NCBI RefSeq assembly: GCF_009908165.1
Contig: NZ_JAAAUC010000001.1
Span: forward strand, 124,001 to 188,000
DNA length: 64,000 nt
From: Frigidibacter albus
GTDB taxonomy: Bacteria > Pseudomonadota > Alphaproteobacteria > Rhodobacterales > Rhodobacteraceae
Direction: 5' to 3'
Position numbers and translations under genes: made by a program
Notes under the pieces: generated by a model
What the model saw: the letters and a program-made list of their open reading frames with translations, nothing else
Told to the model about the DNA's origin: nothing
The model's database searches: none
Part shown: one piece after another, positions 41,611 through 50,159 of the stretch
Layout of the letters: every line of letters begins with the position of its first letter
How positions within the stretch are numbered: position 1 is the stretch's first letter

Positions 41611-42593
41611 TGACCGACCAAAACGCCCGCACCGTGCAGGGCCAGCAGGCGCGAATGCGCACCTTCGTCCGCGCGCTTGGAATGCTGCCTGTGCTGGTGA
41701 TCCTGGCCATCGCGTTCGAGCTGATCAGCGGGCGCTTCCTGTCCACCAACAACCTGTCGATCGTGATGCAGCAGGCCTCGATCAATATCGTGCTGGCGGC
41801 GGGGATGACCTATGTCATCCTGACCGGCGGGATCGACCTTTCAGTCGGCTCGATCCTGTCGGCCTCGGCCATGGCGTCGCTGATCGCCTCGGTCACCCCC
41901 GGATGGGGGGCGATGGCCATTCCCGCGGGGCTGGCGACGGGGCTGGCCTTCGGGCTGATCAACGGCTGCCTCATCGCCTTTCTGAGGTTGCCGCCCTTCA
42001 TCGTCACCCTCGGCTCCTTGACGGCGGTGCGGGGCATCGCGCGGCTGATGGGATCGGACACGACCGTCTTCAACGCCGACCTGCCCTTTGCCGCCATGGG
42101 CAACGCGACCTTCCTGGGCATCCCGTGGCTGGCGATCATCGCGCTTGGAATCATCATTGCCTCGTGGTTCATCCTGCGCCGGACGGTGCTTGGCACCTGG
42201 ATCTACGCCGTGGGCGGCAACCAGGAGGCCGCGCGCCTGACCGGCATCAAGGTCTGGCTGGTGCTGCTGTTCGTCTATGGCATCTCGGGCCTGCTGGCGG
42301 GGCTTGGCGGCGTGATGTCGGCCGCACGGCTCTATGCCGCGAACGGGCTGCAACTGGGCCAGGCCTACGAGCTCGACGCGATCGCCGCCGTCATCCTGGG
42401 CGGGACCAGCTTTGTCGGCGGCGTCGGCTCGATCTGGGGCACGCTGATCGGCGCGTTGATCATCGCCGTGCTGTCGAACGGGCTGATCCTCAGCGGCGTG
42501 TCCGACATCTGGCAATTCATCATCAAGGGGCTGGTGATCATCGTCGCCGTCTCGCTTGACCGGCTGCGCCTGCAAGGCAACGCCCGCACCTGA
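41610..42593 (+). CDS. Sugar ABC transporter permease (RbsC-like)
   Basis: A 327-residue membrane permease of the branched ribose/xylose transporter family. Landmarks are NIVLAAGMTYVILTGGIDLSVGSI (about residues 56-79), LPPFIVTLGSLTAVRGIARL, and the conserved late block YELDAIAAVILGGTSFVGGVGSIWGTLIGALIIAVLSNGL (residues 252 to about 291). About eight to ten helices are predicted. The ATG at 41610 is preferred over the adjacent GTG at 41607 because AGGAGG lies eight bases upstream. It works as a homodimer with the tandem ATPase. Confidence 0.91.
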   Translation: MTDQNARTVQGQQARMRTFVRALGMLPVLVILAIAFELISGRFLSTNNLSIVMQQASINIVLAAGMTYVILTGGIDLSVGSILSASAMASLIASVTPGWGAMAIPAGLATGLAFGLINGCLIAFLRLPPFIVTLGSLTAVRGIARLMGSDTTVFNADLPFAAMGNATFLGIPWLAIIALGIIIASWFILRRTVLGTWIYAVGGNQEAARLTGIKVWLVLLFVYGISGLLAGLGGVMSAARLYAANGLQLGQAYELDAIAAVILGGTSFVGGVGSIWGTLIGALIIAVLSNGLILSGVSDIWQFIIKGLVIIVAVSLDRLRLQGNART

Positions 42594-42620
42594 ACTACGT
42601 CGCATTATTGGGAGGATACC

Positions 42621-43559
42621 ATGCGAACCATCACCACCATGCTTGGCACGGCCGCCGCCGTGATCACCCTGACCGGCAGCGCCGGCGCCCAGGAACTGGA
42701 GCGCATCGGCATTTCGGTCGGACTGCTTGGCAACCCGTTCTTCGTGGCGACCATCGCCGGGATCGAGGACCGCGCCCGCGAGATCAACCCCGATGTGGAG
42801 ATCACCTCGGTCTCGGCCGACTATGACCTGAACCGCCAGTCCTCGCAGATCGACAGCTTCATCGCGGCCGGCATGAACATCATCATGCTCAACGCCGTCG
42901 ATGCCGAGGCCATTGCCCCCGCAGTGCAGCGCGCCAAGGCCGCCGGCGTCGTCGTCGCCGCCTTCGACGTCTCGGCGCCGGGCGCGGATGTCACGGTGAT
43001 GACCGACAACGTCGATGCCGGGCGGAAGGCCTGCCAGTACATCGTCGATCACCTGAACGGGACCGGCGATGTCGTCATCATCAACGGCCCGCAATCCTCG
43101 TCGATCCGCGACCGGGTCGCCGGTTGCCAGGAGGTGTTTTCCGCCAATAGCGGGATCAATGTGCTGTCGTCGGACCAGAACGGTCAGGGCTCGCGCGATG
43201 GCGGGCTGAATGTCATGCAGGGCCTGCTGACCCGCCATGACAAGATCGACGCCGTGTTTGCCATCAACGATCCGACGGCCATCGGCGCGCAACTCGCCGC
43301 CCGCCAACTGGGACGGTCGGAGTTCATCATCACCGGCGTCGACGGCGCCCCGGACATCGAGGAGGCGCTGAAGGACCCCGAGGCGCTGATCAAGGCCTCC
43401 GCCTCGCAGGACCCCTATGTGATGGCCGGGCAATCGCTGGAAATGGCCTATGAGTTCTTCCAGGGCAATGTCCCCGCAGAGGACACGATCCTGCTGGAGC
43501 CGCAGCTGATCACCTCCGACAACCTTGCCGAGTATCAGGGCTGGACCGCCGTCCGCTGA
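42621..43559 (+). CDS. Sugar ABC transporter substrate-binding protein (periplasmic, RbsB-like)
   Basis: A 312-residue periplasmic binding protein, cluster of ribose/galactose type. A signal peptide (MLGTAAAVITLTGSAGAQ) is cleaved near residue 24. The mature protein begins ERIGISVGLLGNPFFVATIAGIEDRA, a typical first lobe. INGPQSSSIRDRVAGCQEVF and VFAINDPTAIGAQLAARQLG show the two-lobe sugar-binding fold, with GVDGAPDIEEAL near the hinge. The ATG follows GGGAGGA. A strong hairpin directly after the gene probably stabilises its mRNA, giving more binding protein than enzymes. Confidence 0.9.
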   Translation: MRTITTMLGTAAAVITLTGSAGAQELERIGISVGLLGNPFFVATIAGIEDRAREINPDVEITSVSADYDLNRQSSQIDSFIAAGMNIIMLNAVDAEAIAPAVQRAKAAGVVVAAFDVSAPGADVTVMTDNVDAGRKACQYIVDHLNGTGDVVIINGPQSSSIRDRVAGCQEVFSANSGINVLSSDQNGQGSRDGGLNVMQGLLTRHDKIDAVFAINDPTAIGAQLAARQLGRSEFIITGVDGAPDIEEALKDPEALIKASASQDPYVMAGQSLEMAYEFFQGNVPAEDTILLEPQLITSDNLAEYQGWTAVR

Positions 43560-43571
43560 AGATGCCGCATG

Positions 43572-43597
43572 GCAGGCGGCCCTCCGGGGCCGCCTGC
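43572..43597 (+). terminator. Intercistronic hairpin after the sugar-binding protein gene
   Basis: A perfect ten-base stem GCAGGCGGCC with loop CTCCGG and return GGCCGCCTGC begins 13 bases after the stop of the binding-protein gene. No T-run follows and the next gene starts 60 bases later on the same strand, so it is more likely a partial terminator or mRNA-protecting hairpin within the operon. Confidence 0.55.
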
Positions 43598-43658
43598 AGA
43601 CCCTCCGGGCGGCTCCGTCGCGCTGCCCCCGCCAGGCCCCTGTTCCCGGAACCCGACC

Positions 43659-44354
43659 ATGCCATTGACCGAGCTTAAGAATGCCGTCCTCGAGGCCAAT
43701 CTTGCAACCGTTCAGCACGGGTTGGTCATCGCGACCTTCGGCAATGCCAGCGGCATCGACCGGGGCGCCGGGCGGGTGGTCATCAAGCCAAGCGGCGTGC
43801 CCTATGACCAGATGACCGCCGAGGCGATGGTGGTTACTGACTTGAACGGGCAGGTGCTGGACAACCGGCTGCGCGCCTCGTCGGATCTTGGAACGCACCT
43901 TGCGCTCTACCGTGCCTTTCCCGAAATCGGCTCGGTCATCCATACCCATTCGACCTTTGCCACGATCATGGCGCAGGCGATGGTGCCGATCCCGCCGTTC
44001 GGAACCACCCATGCCGACTACTTCCGCGGCGAGATCCCGGTGACCCGCCCGCTGACGCCCGATGAGACCGGCGCCGACTATGTCGAAGCCACCGGCGCCG
44101 TCATCGTCGAGACGTTCCGGGGGCGCGACCCGCTGGACGTTCCCGCCGTGCTGGTCGCGGGGCACGGCCCCTTCGTCTGGGGGCGCACCCCCGAAGAGGC
44201 GACGCTGAACGCGCTGATCCTGGAAGAGGTGGCGCGCATGGCCTGGCACGCGATGATGCTGCGTCCCGCCCTGCAGCCGATTGCGACGCATCTGCTCGAC
44301 CGTCATTTCCTGCGCAAGCACGGCGCCGATGCCACCTACGGGCAGCCGTCGTGA
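43659..44354 (+). CDS. araD: Class II aldolase/L-ribulose-5-phosphate 4-epimerase (AraD-like)
   Basis: A 231-residue zinc enzyme of the AraD/FucA fold. The catalytic and metal residues align well with E. coli AraD: Asp76 (SSDLGTH), His95 and His97 (VIHTHSTFA) and His169 (VAGHGPF). The phosphate-binding FGNASG (28-33) and KPSGVPYD (43-50) are present. It converts L-ribulose 5-phosphate to D-xylulose 5-phosphate. The ATG at 43659 is chosen by family length and a GGA upstream; the open frame starts earlier in the hairpin region. Its stop overlaps the kinase start. Fuculose-phosphate aldolase is the alternative, but the adjacent ribulokinase favours AraD. Confidence 0.85.
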   Translation: MPLTELKNAVLEANLATVQHGLVIATFGNASGIDRGAGRVVIKPSGVPYDQMTAEAMVVTDLNGQVLDNRLRASSDLGTHLALYRAFPEIGSVIHTHSTFATIMAQAMVPIPPFGTTHADYFRGEIPVTRPLTPDETGADYVEATGAVIVETFRGRDPLDVPAVLVAGHGPFVWGRTPEEATLNALILEEVARMAWHAMMLRPALQPIATHLLDRHFLRKHGADATYGQPS

Positions 44355-45949
44355 CCGGCGCCGGGGGGCCGCGCCATCTGGTTGCAGGTGCCGATTTCGG
44401 CACGCTGAGCGTACGCGTCACGATCATGGACACTGGCTCGGGCGAAGCTCTGGCCGTCGCGGTTGCGCCTTATCCGCTCAAGCGCAGCGCCGCCGATCCC
44501 TTGCTGGGCCAGCAGGCCCACGCCGACCACATGCAGGCCCTTGCCGCGGCGATGCGCGAGGCGATTGCCGCGGCGGGGATCGACGGCCAGGACATCGCGG
44601 CTTTCGCCGCCGATACCACCGGGTCCAGCGTGGTGATGGTGGATGACGCGCTGCAGCCGCTGGACGACTATTACCTCTGGTGCGACCACCGCGCCCATGC
44701 CGAGGCTGCCGAGATCACCGCCCTTGGCCGCGCCCGCGGTATCGAGGCGCTGGATTGGTGCGGCGGCACCTATTCGCACGAATGGGGCTACTCCAAGCTG
44801 CTGCATTTCCTGCGCCACAATCCCGGCAAGCGCGACAAGGTCGCGACCGCGCTGGAGCATTGCGACATGCTGGTGGCGACGCTCTGCGGGATTACCGCCG
44901 TCGACCAGCTGCCGCGCAGCATCTGCGCGATGGGCCACAAATGGATGTGGTCGCCGAAATGGCGCGGACTGCCGCCGCAGGACTTCCTGTCCGCCGTCGA
45001 CCCGCTGCTGGACGGGATCAACGCCAAGCTCGGCGGGCGCTATGGCAGCTCGGACCAGATCGCCGGGACCCTGTCGGCGCAGTGGGCCGAGAGGCTGGGG
45101 CTGCGCGCGGGCATCCCGATTCCGTTCGGGGCCTTTGATGCGCATTGGGACGCGGTCGGCGCCGGGATCCGCACCGGGGAGGTGGTGAACGTGGTCGGAA
45201 CCTCCACCTGCATCATCGCGGCGATGGGGGCCGATACGCCGCCCGTCGCCGGCATCTGCGGCGCGGTGCCCGGCAGCGTCCTGCCCGGCGCGATGGGGGT
45301 GGAGGCGGGGCAATCGGCCACCGGTGATATCTTTGAGGCGATTGCCCGCCGCGCAGGCACCGATGTTGCGACCCTCGCCCAAGGCCTCGGCGCGATGGGG
45401 CCGGGCAGCACCGGGCTGATGCGGCTGGTCTGGGACAACGGCGACCGGACGATCCTGACGCGCCCGGATCTGGGCGGCATCACCCTGGGATGGGACCTCG
45501 CCCATACCGCTGCGGACGAGTTGCATGCCGCCATCGAGGGCATGGCGATGCATGTCCGGCTGATCCTGGACCGGATGGGCGGCGGCGCCCCGTTCTTGCG
45601 CGTCATCAACGCGGGCGGCATCCCGCAGAAGAACCCCGCGCTGAACCAGATCTATGCCGATGTGCTGTCGGTCGAGCTGCATGTCCCCGCCCGATCCCCC
45701 GTCGGTGTCGGCGCCTGCATCTTCGCCGCGCTGGCTGCCGGGCATTTCCCCGATGTCGCCGCGGCCCAGGCCGCGCTTTGCCCGCCGACCGAGGTGTTTC
45801 GGCCCAATGCGGGCACACGGGCGCCCTACGAGGCGCTGTTCGGACTGTTCAGCAAGCTCTATCTGGGCTTCGGCCAGGGCGCGCCTTGCGATCTGGGCGA
45901 CGTATTGCCCCGGCTGCGCCAGTTCCGGCTTGGCCAGCTTGCGCACTAA
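44351..45949 (+). CDS. araB: Ribulokinase (FGGY family, AraB-like)
   Basis: A 532-residue sugar kinase of the FGGY family, ribulokinase type. The N-terminal ATP-binding part has GADFGTLSVRVTIMD and AFAADTTGSSVVMVD, and the substrate region has LWCDHRAHAEA and GGTYSHEWGYSKLLH. PFGAFDAHWDAVGAG, VVGTSTCIIAAMG and the C-terminal INAGGIPQKNPALNQIYADVL follow as usual. It phosphorylates a pentulose (L-ribulose, less often D-ribulose) at O5 with ATP. The start is a GTG at 44351 overlapping the epimerase stop. It is the middle enzyme in an isomerase-kinase-epimerase series. Confidence 0.87.
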   Translation: MTGAGGPRHLVAGADFGTLSVRVTIMDTGSGEALAVAVAPYPLKRSAADPLLGQQAHADHMQALAAAMREAIAAAGIDGQDIAAFAADTTGSSVVMVDDALQPLDDYYLWCDHRAHAEAAEITALGRARGIEALDWCGGTYSHEWGYSKLLHFLRHNPGKRDKVATALEHCDMLVATLCGITAVDQLPRSICAMGHKWMWSPKWRGLPPQDFLSAVDPLLDGINAKLGGRYGSSDQIAGTLSAQWAERLGLRAGIPIPFGAFDAHWDAVGAGIRTGEVVNVVGTSTCIIAAMGADTPPVAGICGAVPGSVLPGAMGVEAGQSATGDIFEAIARRAGTDVATLAQGLGAMGPGSTGLMRLVWDNGDRTILTRPDLGGITLGWDLAHTAADELHAAIEGMAMHVRLILDRMGGGAPFLRVINAGGIPQKNPALNQIYADVLSVELHVPARSPVGVGACIFAALAAGHFPDVAAAQAALCPPTEVFRPNAGTRAPYEALFGLFSKLYLGFGQGAPCDLGDVLPRLRQFRLGQLAH

Positions 45950-45961
45950 GGAGAGAGCAGA

Positions 45962-46615
45962 ATGGAACGGTCCCGCATCAACACCGCGATCCGCAGCGCC
46001 GAGGCGGTGCTTGAGCGCCATGGCTGGCACCTGCCCGATTGGGCCAACTGGACGCCCAAGGACCATGCGCGCGAGCCGGATTTGGCCGCCTATCTGCACG
46101 AGCGGCAGCTGGGATGGGACGTGACGGATTTCGGCCTTGGCGATTTCGCGCGGCAGGGGCTGACATTGTTTTGCGTACGCAACGGGCGACAGGGCGATGT
46201 GTCAAGCCTGCCCTATGCGGAAAAGCTGCTGTTCGTCGCCGAGGGTCAGGTCACCCCCTTCCACGCCCACAAGGTCAAGCTCGAGGACATCATCGTGCGC
46301 GGCGGCGGCAACCTGATGGTGGCCTTCAGCCCTGAGGGCAGTTTCGACAGCGCCCCGGTCATGGTCGATGGCCGCGAGGTTGCAGACCCCTATTCCGCCC
46401 CGGTCCGGCTTCGGCCGGGACAGAGCGTCACGATTCCGCGCGGCCTGCAGCACAGCTTCTGGGGCGAGGAGGGCAGGGGAGATGTCTTCGTCGCCGAGGT
46501 CAGCCAGTCCAATGACGACCTGACCGACAATTACTTCCGCGAACCGATCGGCCGTTTTGCGAGCATTGACGAAGACGAACCCGCGCACCGGCTTTTGTGG
46601 AACGAGTCGCGATAA
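45962..46615 (+). CDS. D-lyxose/L-ribose isomerase family protein (cupin fold)
   Basis: A 217-residue cupin-type ketol-isomerase. The divalent-metal site is visible as His101 and His103 (TPFHAHK), Glu108 (KLED) and His164 (GLQHSF), matching D-lyxose isomerases. The family enzyme interconverts D-lyxose and D-xylulose; members also take L-ribose (giving L-ribulose) or D-mannose. The ATG follows AAGGAGAGAG. As the last gene after araD and araB, and with no araA in sight, its natural substrate is probably L-ribose, whose product is what AraB phosphorylates. D-lyxose would need a xylulokinase, which is absent from the window. Confidence 0.82.
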   Translation: MERSRINTAIRSAEAVLERHGWHLPDWANWTPKDHAREPDLAAYLHERQLGWDVTDFGLGDFARQGLTLFCVRNGRQGDVSSLPYAEKLLFVAEGQVTPFHAHKVKLEDIIVRGGGNLMVAFSPEGSFDSAPVMVDGREVADPYSAPVRLRPGQSVTIPRGLQHSFWGEEGRGDVFVAEVSQSNDDLTDNYFREPIGRFASIDEDEPAHRLLWNESR

Positions 46616-47099
46616 CGCACGGCGGCAGGTCAAGCAGGAGCTGATCAGCCGACGAGCGCGGCCCGCAATGCGGCGCAGCCTGCGCCGAGCGGGTCCTCGC
46701 CGCCTTCGGCATGAAAAACCTGCGCGATCTGCCGGATGCCGGGGCGGGCCGAGGGCGCCCGGTTGGATGATTGTGTTATAGATCGACTCCGACGCGCTTC
46801 GCACGCGCTCGCAATGCCTTGGATCGCTGCGAAGAATGTACCGGCGCAAGAACAGATTCCCCGCCCTTCCGGACAGTGGGCCGGGAACGCTTCTCATCGC
46901 ATTCGCTCGGTGCCCGACCTGTTTCTGGTCCGCTTCGTGGCCCCACCCAGAAAGTCTCGGGTGGGGCGCCTGGATTACGCGGGATGAGTCAGTCCGCCAT
47001 CCCGTAGGTTTCCACATCCACTCTTGAGAAGATGTGCTCGTTGAGCAGTGCGATCACCGCTTCGGCGCCCGCGTAAGCGCCGCACCTTGCGTCGGCCAC
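46616..47099. other. Intergenic region with gene fragment and two hairpins
   Basis: About 480 bases without an intact gene. On the minus strand, about 46640-46755, an open fragment reads RPGIRQIAQVFHAEGGEDPLGAGCAALRAALVG and stops; it looks like the C-terminal end of a lost gene of unknown family. At 46775-46820 the minus strand carries CATTGCGAGCGCGTGCGAAGC, resembling widespread dispersed repeats. Two perfect hairpins follow at 46939-46966 and 46979-47003. The 3' ends of the pentose operon and thi operon flank it. Confidence 0.45.
46939..46966. terminator. Hairpin, possible terminator between convergent operons
   Basis: A perfect nine-base stem GCCCCACCC / GGGTGGGGC with a ten-base loop lies between the pentose operon (plus) and thi operon (minus) ends. 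A second stem, CGGGATG / CATCCCG, is at 46979-47003. No clear U-tract on either strand, so termination is inferred from position. Confidence 0.45.
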
Positions 47100-47843
47100 T
47101 CATCCAAACCGGGCAAGCCATCGCCTGACCCCCCAGCCCACCGCTGCGTGGAAGGCCAGCGCAATCACCGTCACCAGCGCGAGCGCGGCAAAGCTCAGGT
47201 CGATCCACATCCGGCCGTTGGCGTGGATCATCACTGCCCCCAGCCCCTCGGACCCGCCAACCCATTCGCCGATCACCGCCCCGACGGGGGCATAGACGGC
47301 CGCCAGCTTCAGCCCGCTGCCCAGCATCGGCAGCGCCATCGGAATGCGCAGGTGCCACATTTCCCGCCAGCCATTCGCACCCATCGTCCGCGCCAGATCC
47401 AGATGCGCGGTCGATGTCCTCTCCAGCCCGTCGAAGAACGCCGAGGCGACGGGAAAGAAGCAGATCAGCGCCGACACCACGATCTTGGGAGCCATGCCAT
47501 AGCCCAGCCACAGCGTCAGGATCGGCGCCAGTGCAAAGATCGGGATCATCTGCGACACCAGCAGGGCCGGGCGCAGTGCCGTCGCCACGCGCGGGCTGGC
47601 CGCCATCAGCAGCGCCAACAGGCTGCCCGCCCCGGCGCCGAGGATGAAGCCGGCCACGATCTCGGTCGATGTGCGCAGCGCCGCGCGGGCCAGCACCTCG
47701 TGATGCGTCAGCAGCGCCTCGGCCACCGCCCGTGGCCCAGGCAGCAGGAAGGGCGGCAGGCCGGTCGCCACCACCAGCGCCTGCCACAGCACAATCCCCG
47801 CGACACCTATGGCAAGCGGCGCCAGGGCCGCGCGCGCCTTCAC
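47100..47843 (-). CDS. thiX: HMP/thiamine-precursor ABC transporter permease
   Basis: A 247-residue membrane protein of the SsuC/TauC-like permease family, with about six helices. The cytoplasmic EAA loop reads DLARTMGANGWREMWHLRIPMALPMLGSGLK (about residues 146-176). Its position as last gene of a TPP-riboswitch-controlled operon, next to an ATPase and an NMT1/THI5-like binding protein, identifies it as the permease of the ThiXYZ system that imports hydroxymethylpyrimidine or N-formylaminopyrimidine. The ATG overlaps the ATPase stop. Confidence 0.85.
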   Translation of the reverse strand: MKARAALAPLAIGVAGIVLWQALVVATGLPPFLLPGPRAVAEALLTHHEVLARAALRTSTEIVAGFILGAGAGSLLALLMAASPRVATALRPALLVSQMIPIFALAPILTLWLGYGMAPKIVVSALICFFPVASAFFDGLERTSTAHLDLARTMGANGWREMWHLRIPMALPMLGSGLKLAAVYAPVGAVIGEWVGGSEGLGAVMIHANGRMWIDLSFAALALVTVIALAFHAAVGWGVRRWLARFG

Positions 47844-48547
47844 CTTGGCGCGCCTTCGATCAGCCGGGCCAGCAGCGCCGTCTGGCAGGCAAAGGCGCCC
47901 GGGTCGGCGTGCTGGCGCGGCGGGCTTGTGGCCGGGACGGCGTGCTCGGTCAGGCCCTCCTCGGTCAGCAGGTAGATCCGGTCCGCCAGCCGCGCCGCCT
48001 CGGCCGGGTCATGGGTCACCATCAGCACGCTGCGCCCGGCCAGCACCCCCGCCGCCAGATCCTGCATCGCCATCCGCGTCCTTGCATCCAGCGCCGCGAA
48101 GGGCTCGTCCAGCAGCACCACCGGGCGATCCTCCATCAGCGTCCGCGCCAGAGCCACCCGCTGCCGCTGTCCGCCCGACAGCGCGGCAGGGAGCTTGCCC
48201 GCATGGTCCGACAGGCCGGTGCGCTGCAAGATCGCGGCCAGTCGCGCCGCATCCGCCCGCTCGCCGCGCAGACGCGCCCCAAGCGCCGCGTTCTGCCGCA
48301 CCGTCAGCCAGGGCAGCAGCCCGGGATCCTGCGCCATCAGCGCGATGGGCTGGCGGTTCTCTACGCGCCCCGCGAACACACCGCCGATCGGCAGGCCGGC
48401 GATCAGGCGCAGCAGCGTGGATTTGCCCACACCCGACGGCCCCAGAAGCACCGTCCACAGGCCGGGTGCAAGCTGCAGCCGGATCGGCGGGAACAGCGCC
48501 CGCCTGTCGATCCGCACCTGCCCGGTGACGGTGACGGCCGCGGTCAT
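47840..48547 (-). CDS. thiZ: HMP/thiamine-precursor ABC transporter ATP-binding protein
   Basis: A 235-residue ATPase with Walker A GPSGVGKST (about residues 33-41), the Q-loop ALMAQDPGLLPWLTV, signature LSGGQRQRVALARTL, Walker B VVLLDEPFAALDA and the H-loop MVTHDPAEA. This layout is that of the nitrate/taurine/thiamine-precursor ABC class. It partners ThiX and ThiY of the same operon. The start overlaps the tenA stop and its own stop overlaps the ThiX start, showing tight translational coupling. Confidence 0.86.
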   Translation of the reverse strand: MTAAVTVTGQVRIDRRALFPPIRLQLAPGLWTVLLGPSGVGKSTLLRLIAGLPIGGVFAGRVENRQPIALMAQDPGLLPWLTVRQNAALGARLRGERADAARLAAILQRTGLSDHAGKLPAALSGGQRQRVALARTLMEDRPVVLLDEPFAALDARTRMAMQDLAAGVLAGRSVLMVTHDPAEAARLADRIYLLTEEGLTEHAVPATSPPRQHADPGAFACQTALLARLIEGAPR

Positions 48548-49218
48548 GCCCGGCCCACCGCCCAGAACGCTGCCTCCAGCCGCGTCGCGGTGGCAAAGCG
48601 CGCGGTGAGGCCCTGCCAGCAGGGCAGCGTTTCGGGCGCAGGCCCCAGCCGATCCGCCACCGCCCTGTCGATCAGCGCGCCGGTCTCATGGCACAGCTGC
48701 TGATAGCCGGGGCCGCCATAGGTCTCGATCCAGCCGCGATAGGGGGTCTCGCCCGCCTCGGCCAGCAGCCTCGCGCCGATCTCGCCATAGCCAAGCACGC
48801 AAGGCGCCAGCGCCGCCAGCAGATCAAGGAAATCGCCCGAATAGCCGGCCTCGAGCACATAGCGGGTATAGGCGAGCGTTTCGGGCGCTTCCTCTGTCGC
48901 CTGCAACTCTGCGAGGCCAATGCCGGCTGCTGCGCAGTGGCCGACATGCAGCGCCATTTCCACATTCAGCAGCGCGTGGACGGTGACGCTGGCGGCCTGC
49001 ATTTCGGCCAGCGATCCGGCCTTGACCACGGCCAGCGACCAGGCGCGCGCGAAGTGGATCAGGAACAGGTAATCCTGCCGCAGGTAGGCCAGATAGGCCT
49101 CGGGCGGCAGCGTGCCGTCCTTCAGCCCTTCGACAAAGGCGTGGCGCGTGTAGACCGCCCAGGGCCCCGCGCAGTCGCCGCGCCACAGGGCAAAGCTGCG
49201 GCCGTAATCGGGCGTCAT
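48544..49218 (-). CDS. tenA: Thiaminase II/aminopyrimidine aminohydrolase (TenA)
   Basis: A 224-residue all-helical TenA-family enzyme, with the catalytic Cys140 in LAPCVLGYGEIG, Tyr144, the acidic residue in RQDYLFL (residues 48-53) and the late Glu178 in CHETGALIDR. It hydrolyses 4-amino-5-aminomethyl-2-methylpyrimidine, a thiamine breakdown product, to HMP for reuse. Between the ABC binding protein and ATPase genes, it fits base-degraded-thiamine salvage. Full-length for the family. Confidence 0.9.
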   Translation of the reverse strand: MTPDYGRSFALWRGDCAGPWAVYTRHAFVEGLKDGTLPPEAYLAYLRQDYLFLIHFARAWSLAVVKAGSLAEMQAASVTVHALLNVEMALHVGHCAAAGIGLAELQATEEAPETLAYTRYVLEAGYSGDFLDLLAALAPCVLGYGEIGARLLAEAGETPYRGWIETYGGPGYQQLCHETGALIDRAVADRLGPAPETLPCWQGLTARFATATRLEAAFWAVGRA

Positions 49219-50159
49219 TCCACCGCCCCGGGGTCCACTGCCAGTTGCGAGACCGGCAGGATGCTATCGATCAACCCCGCCTCGTGCAGGAACGCCTCGA
49301 ACCGAGCATAGCGGCCATGGTCCAGCGCGGCGGGGCTGTGGGCGAAGCGGGGCATCGTGTCGGCCCAGGCCTGGGTGTTCAACTCGCCCGCCAGGTCCGG
49401 CGAGGTGGCCGAGAAGGCGGCAAAGGCCGCATCCGGGTGGTTGATCATATACTCCGTTCCCTTCTCGATCGCCGCCATGAACCGGCCGACAAGCGCCCGG
49501 TCCAGCGTTTCGGAATTGGCCACGAAGATCAGCTCGTCATAGCTGGGAAGTCCGGCTTCCTCGGGGAAGAAGCAGCGCCCCTCGGTGCCAGCCAGCCGCA
49601 TCTGCGTCAGCTCGAAGTTGCGGAAGGCGCCGATCACCGCATCGACCTGCCCGGTCATCAGCGCGGGGGTCAGCGACCAGTTGACGTTGATCATCTCGAC
49701 ATCGCCGAGGCCGAGGTCCACCGACCGCAGCATCGCCGCCATCACCGCCTCTTCCACTCCCGACACCGAATAGCCGACCTTGCGCCCCTTCAGATCGGCA
49801 AGCGTCTGCACCGGCCCGCCCGCCGTGACCATCAGGCAGTTGAGCGGCGTTGCCACCAGCGTGCCGACGCGCACCAGCGGCAGCCCTTCATGCACCTGCA
49901 AGTGCAGCTGCGGCTGATAGCTGACGGCGAGGTCGGCGCGGCCCGCCGCCACCAGCTTGGGCGGTTCGGACGGATCGGCGGGGGCAATCACCTCAACCTC
50001 CAGCCCCTGATCGGCGAAGAACCCCAGCTCTTGCGCCAGGATGATCGGGGCGTGATCGGGGTTCACATACCAGTCGAGGATCAGGGTCAGCTTGTCCTGC
50101 GCATGGGCGGGCACAGCAAGGGCCAGCGTGGCAAGCAGGGCGGCGATGGGGTGTTTCAT
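49215..50159 (-). CDS. thiY: HMP/thiamine-precursor ABC transporter substrate-binding protein (NMT1/THI5-like)
   Basis: A 314-residue periplasmic protein with a signal peptide (MKHPIAALLATLALAVPAHA) cleaved after residue 20. The mature start KLTLILDWYVNPDHAPIILAQELGFF is the NMT1/THI5 family hallmark. VSYQPQLHLQVHEGLPLVRVG and DLKGRKVGYSVSGVEEAV follow in the usual order. Related ThiY proteins bind formyl-aminopyrimidine. It sits within the thiamine operon, its start four bases into the end of thiF, which supports a pyrimidine-precursor ligand rather than sulfonate or nitrate. Confidence 0.88.
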   Translation of the reverse strand: MKHPIAALLATLALAVPAHAQDKLTLILDWYVNPDHAPIILAQELGFFADQGLEVEVIAPADPSEPPKLVAAGRADLAVSYQPQLHLQVHEGLPLVRVGTLVATPLNCLMVTAGGPVQTLADLKGRKVGYSVSGVEEAVMAAMLRSVDLGLGDVEMINVNWSLTPALMTGQVDAVIGAFRNFELTQMRLAGTEGRCFFPEEAGLPSYDELIFVANSETLDRALVGRFMAAIEKGTEYMINHPDAAFAAFSATSPDLAGELNTQAWADTMPRFAHSPAALDHGRYARFEAFLHEAGLIDSILPVSQLAVDPGAVE

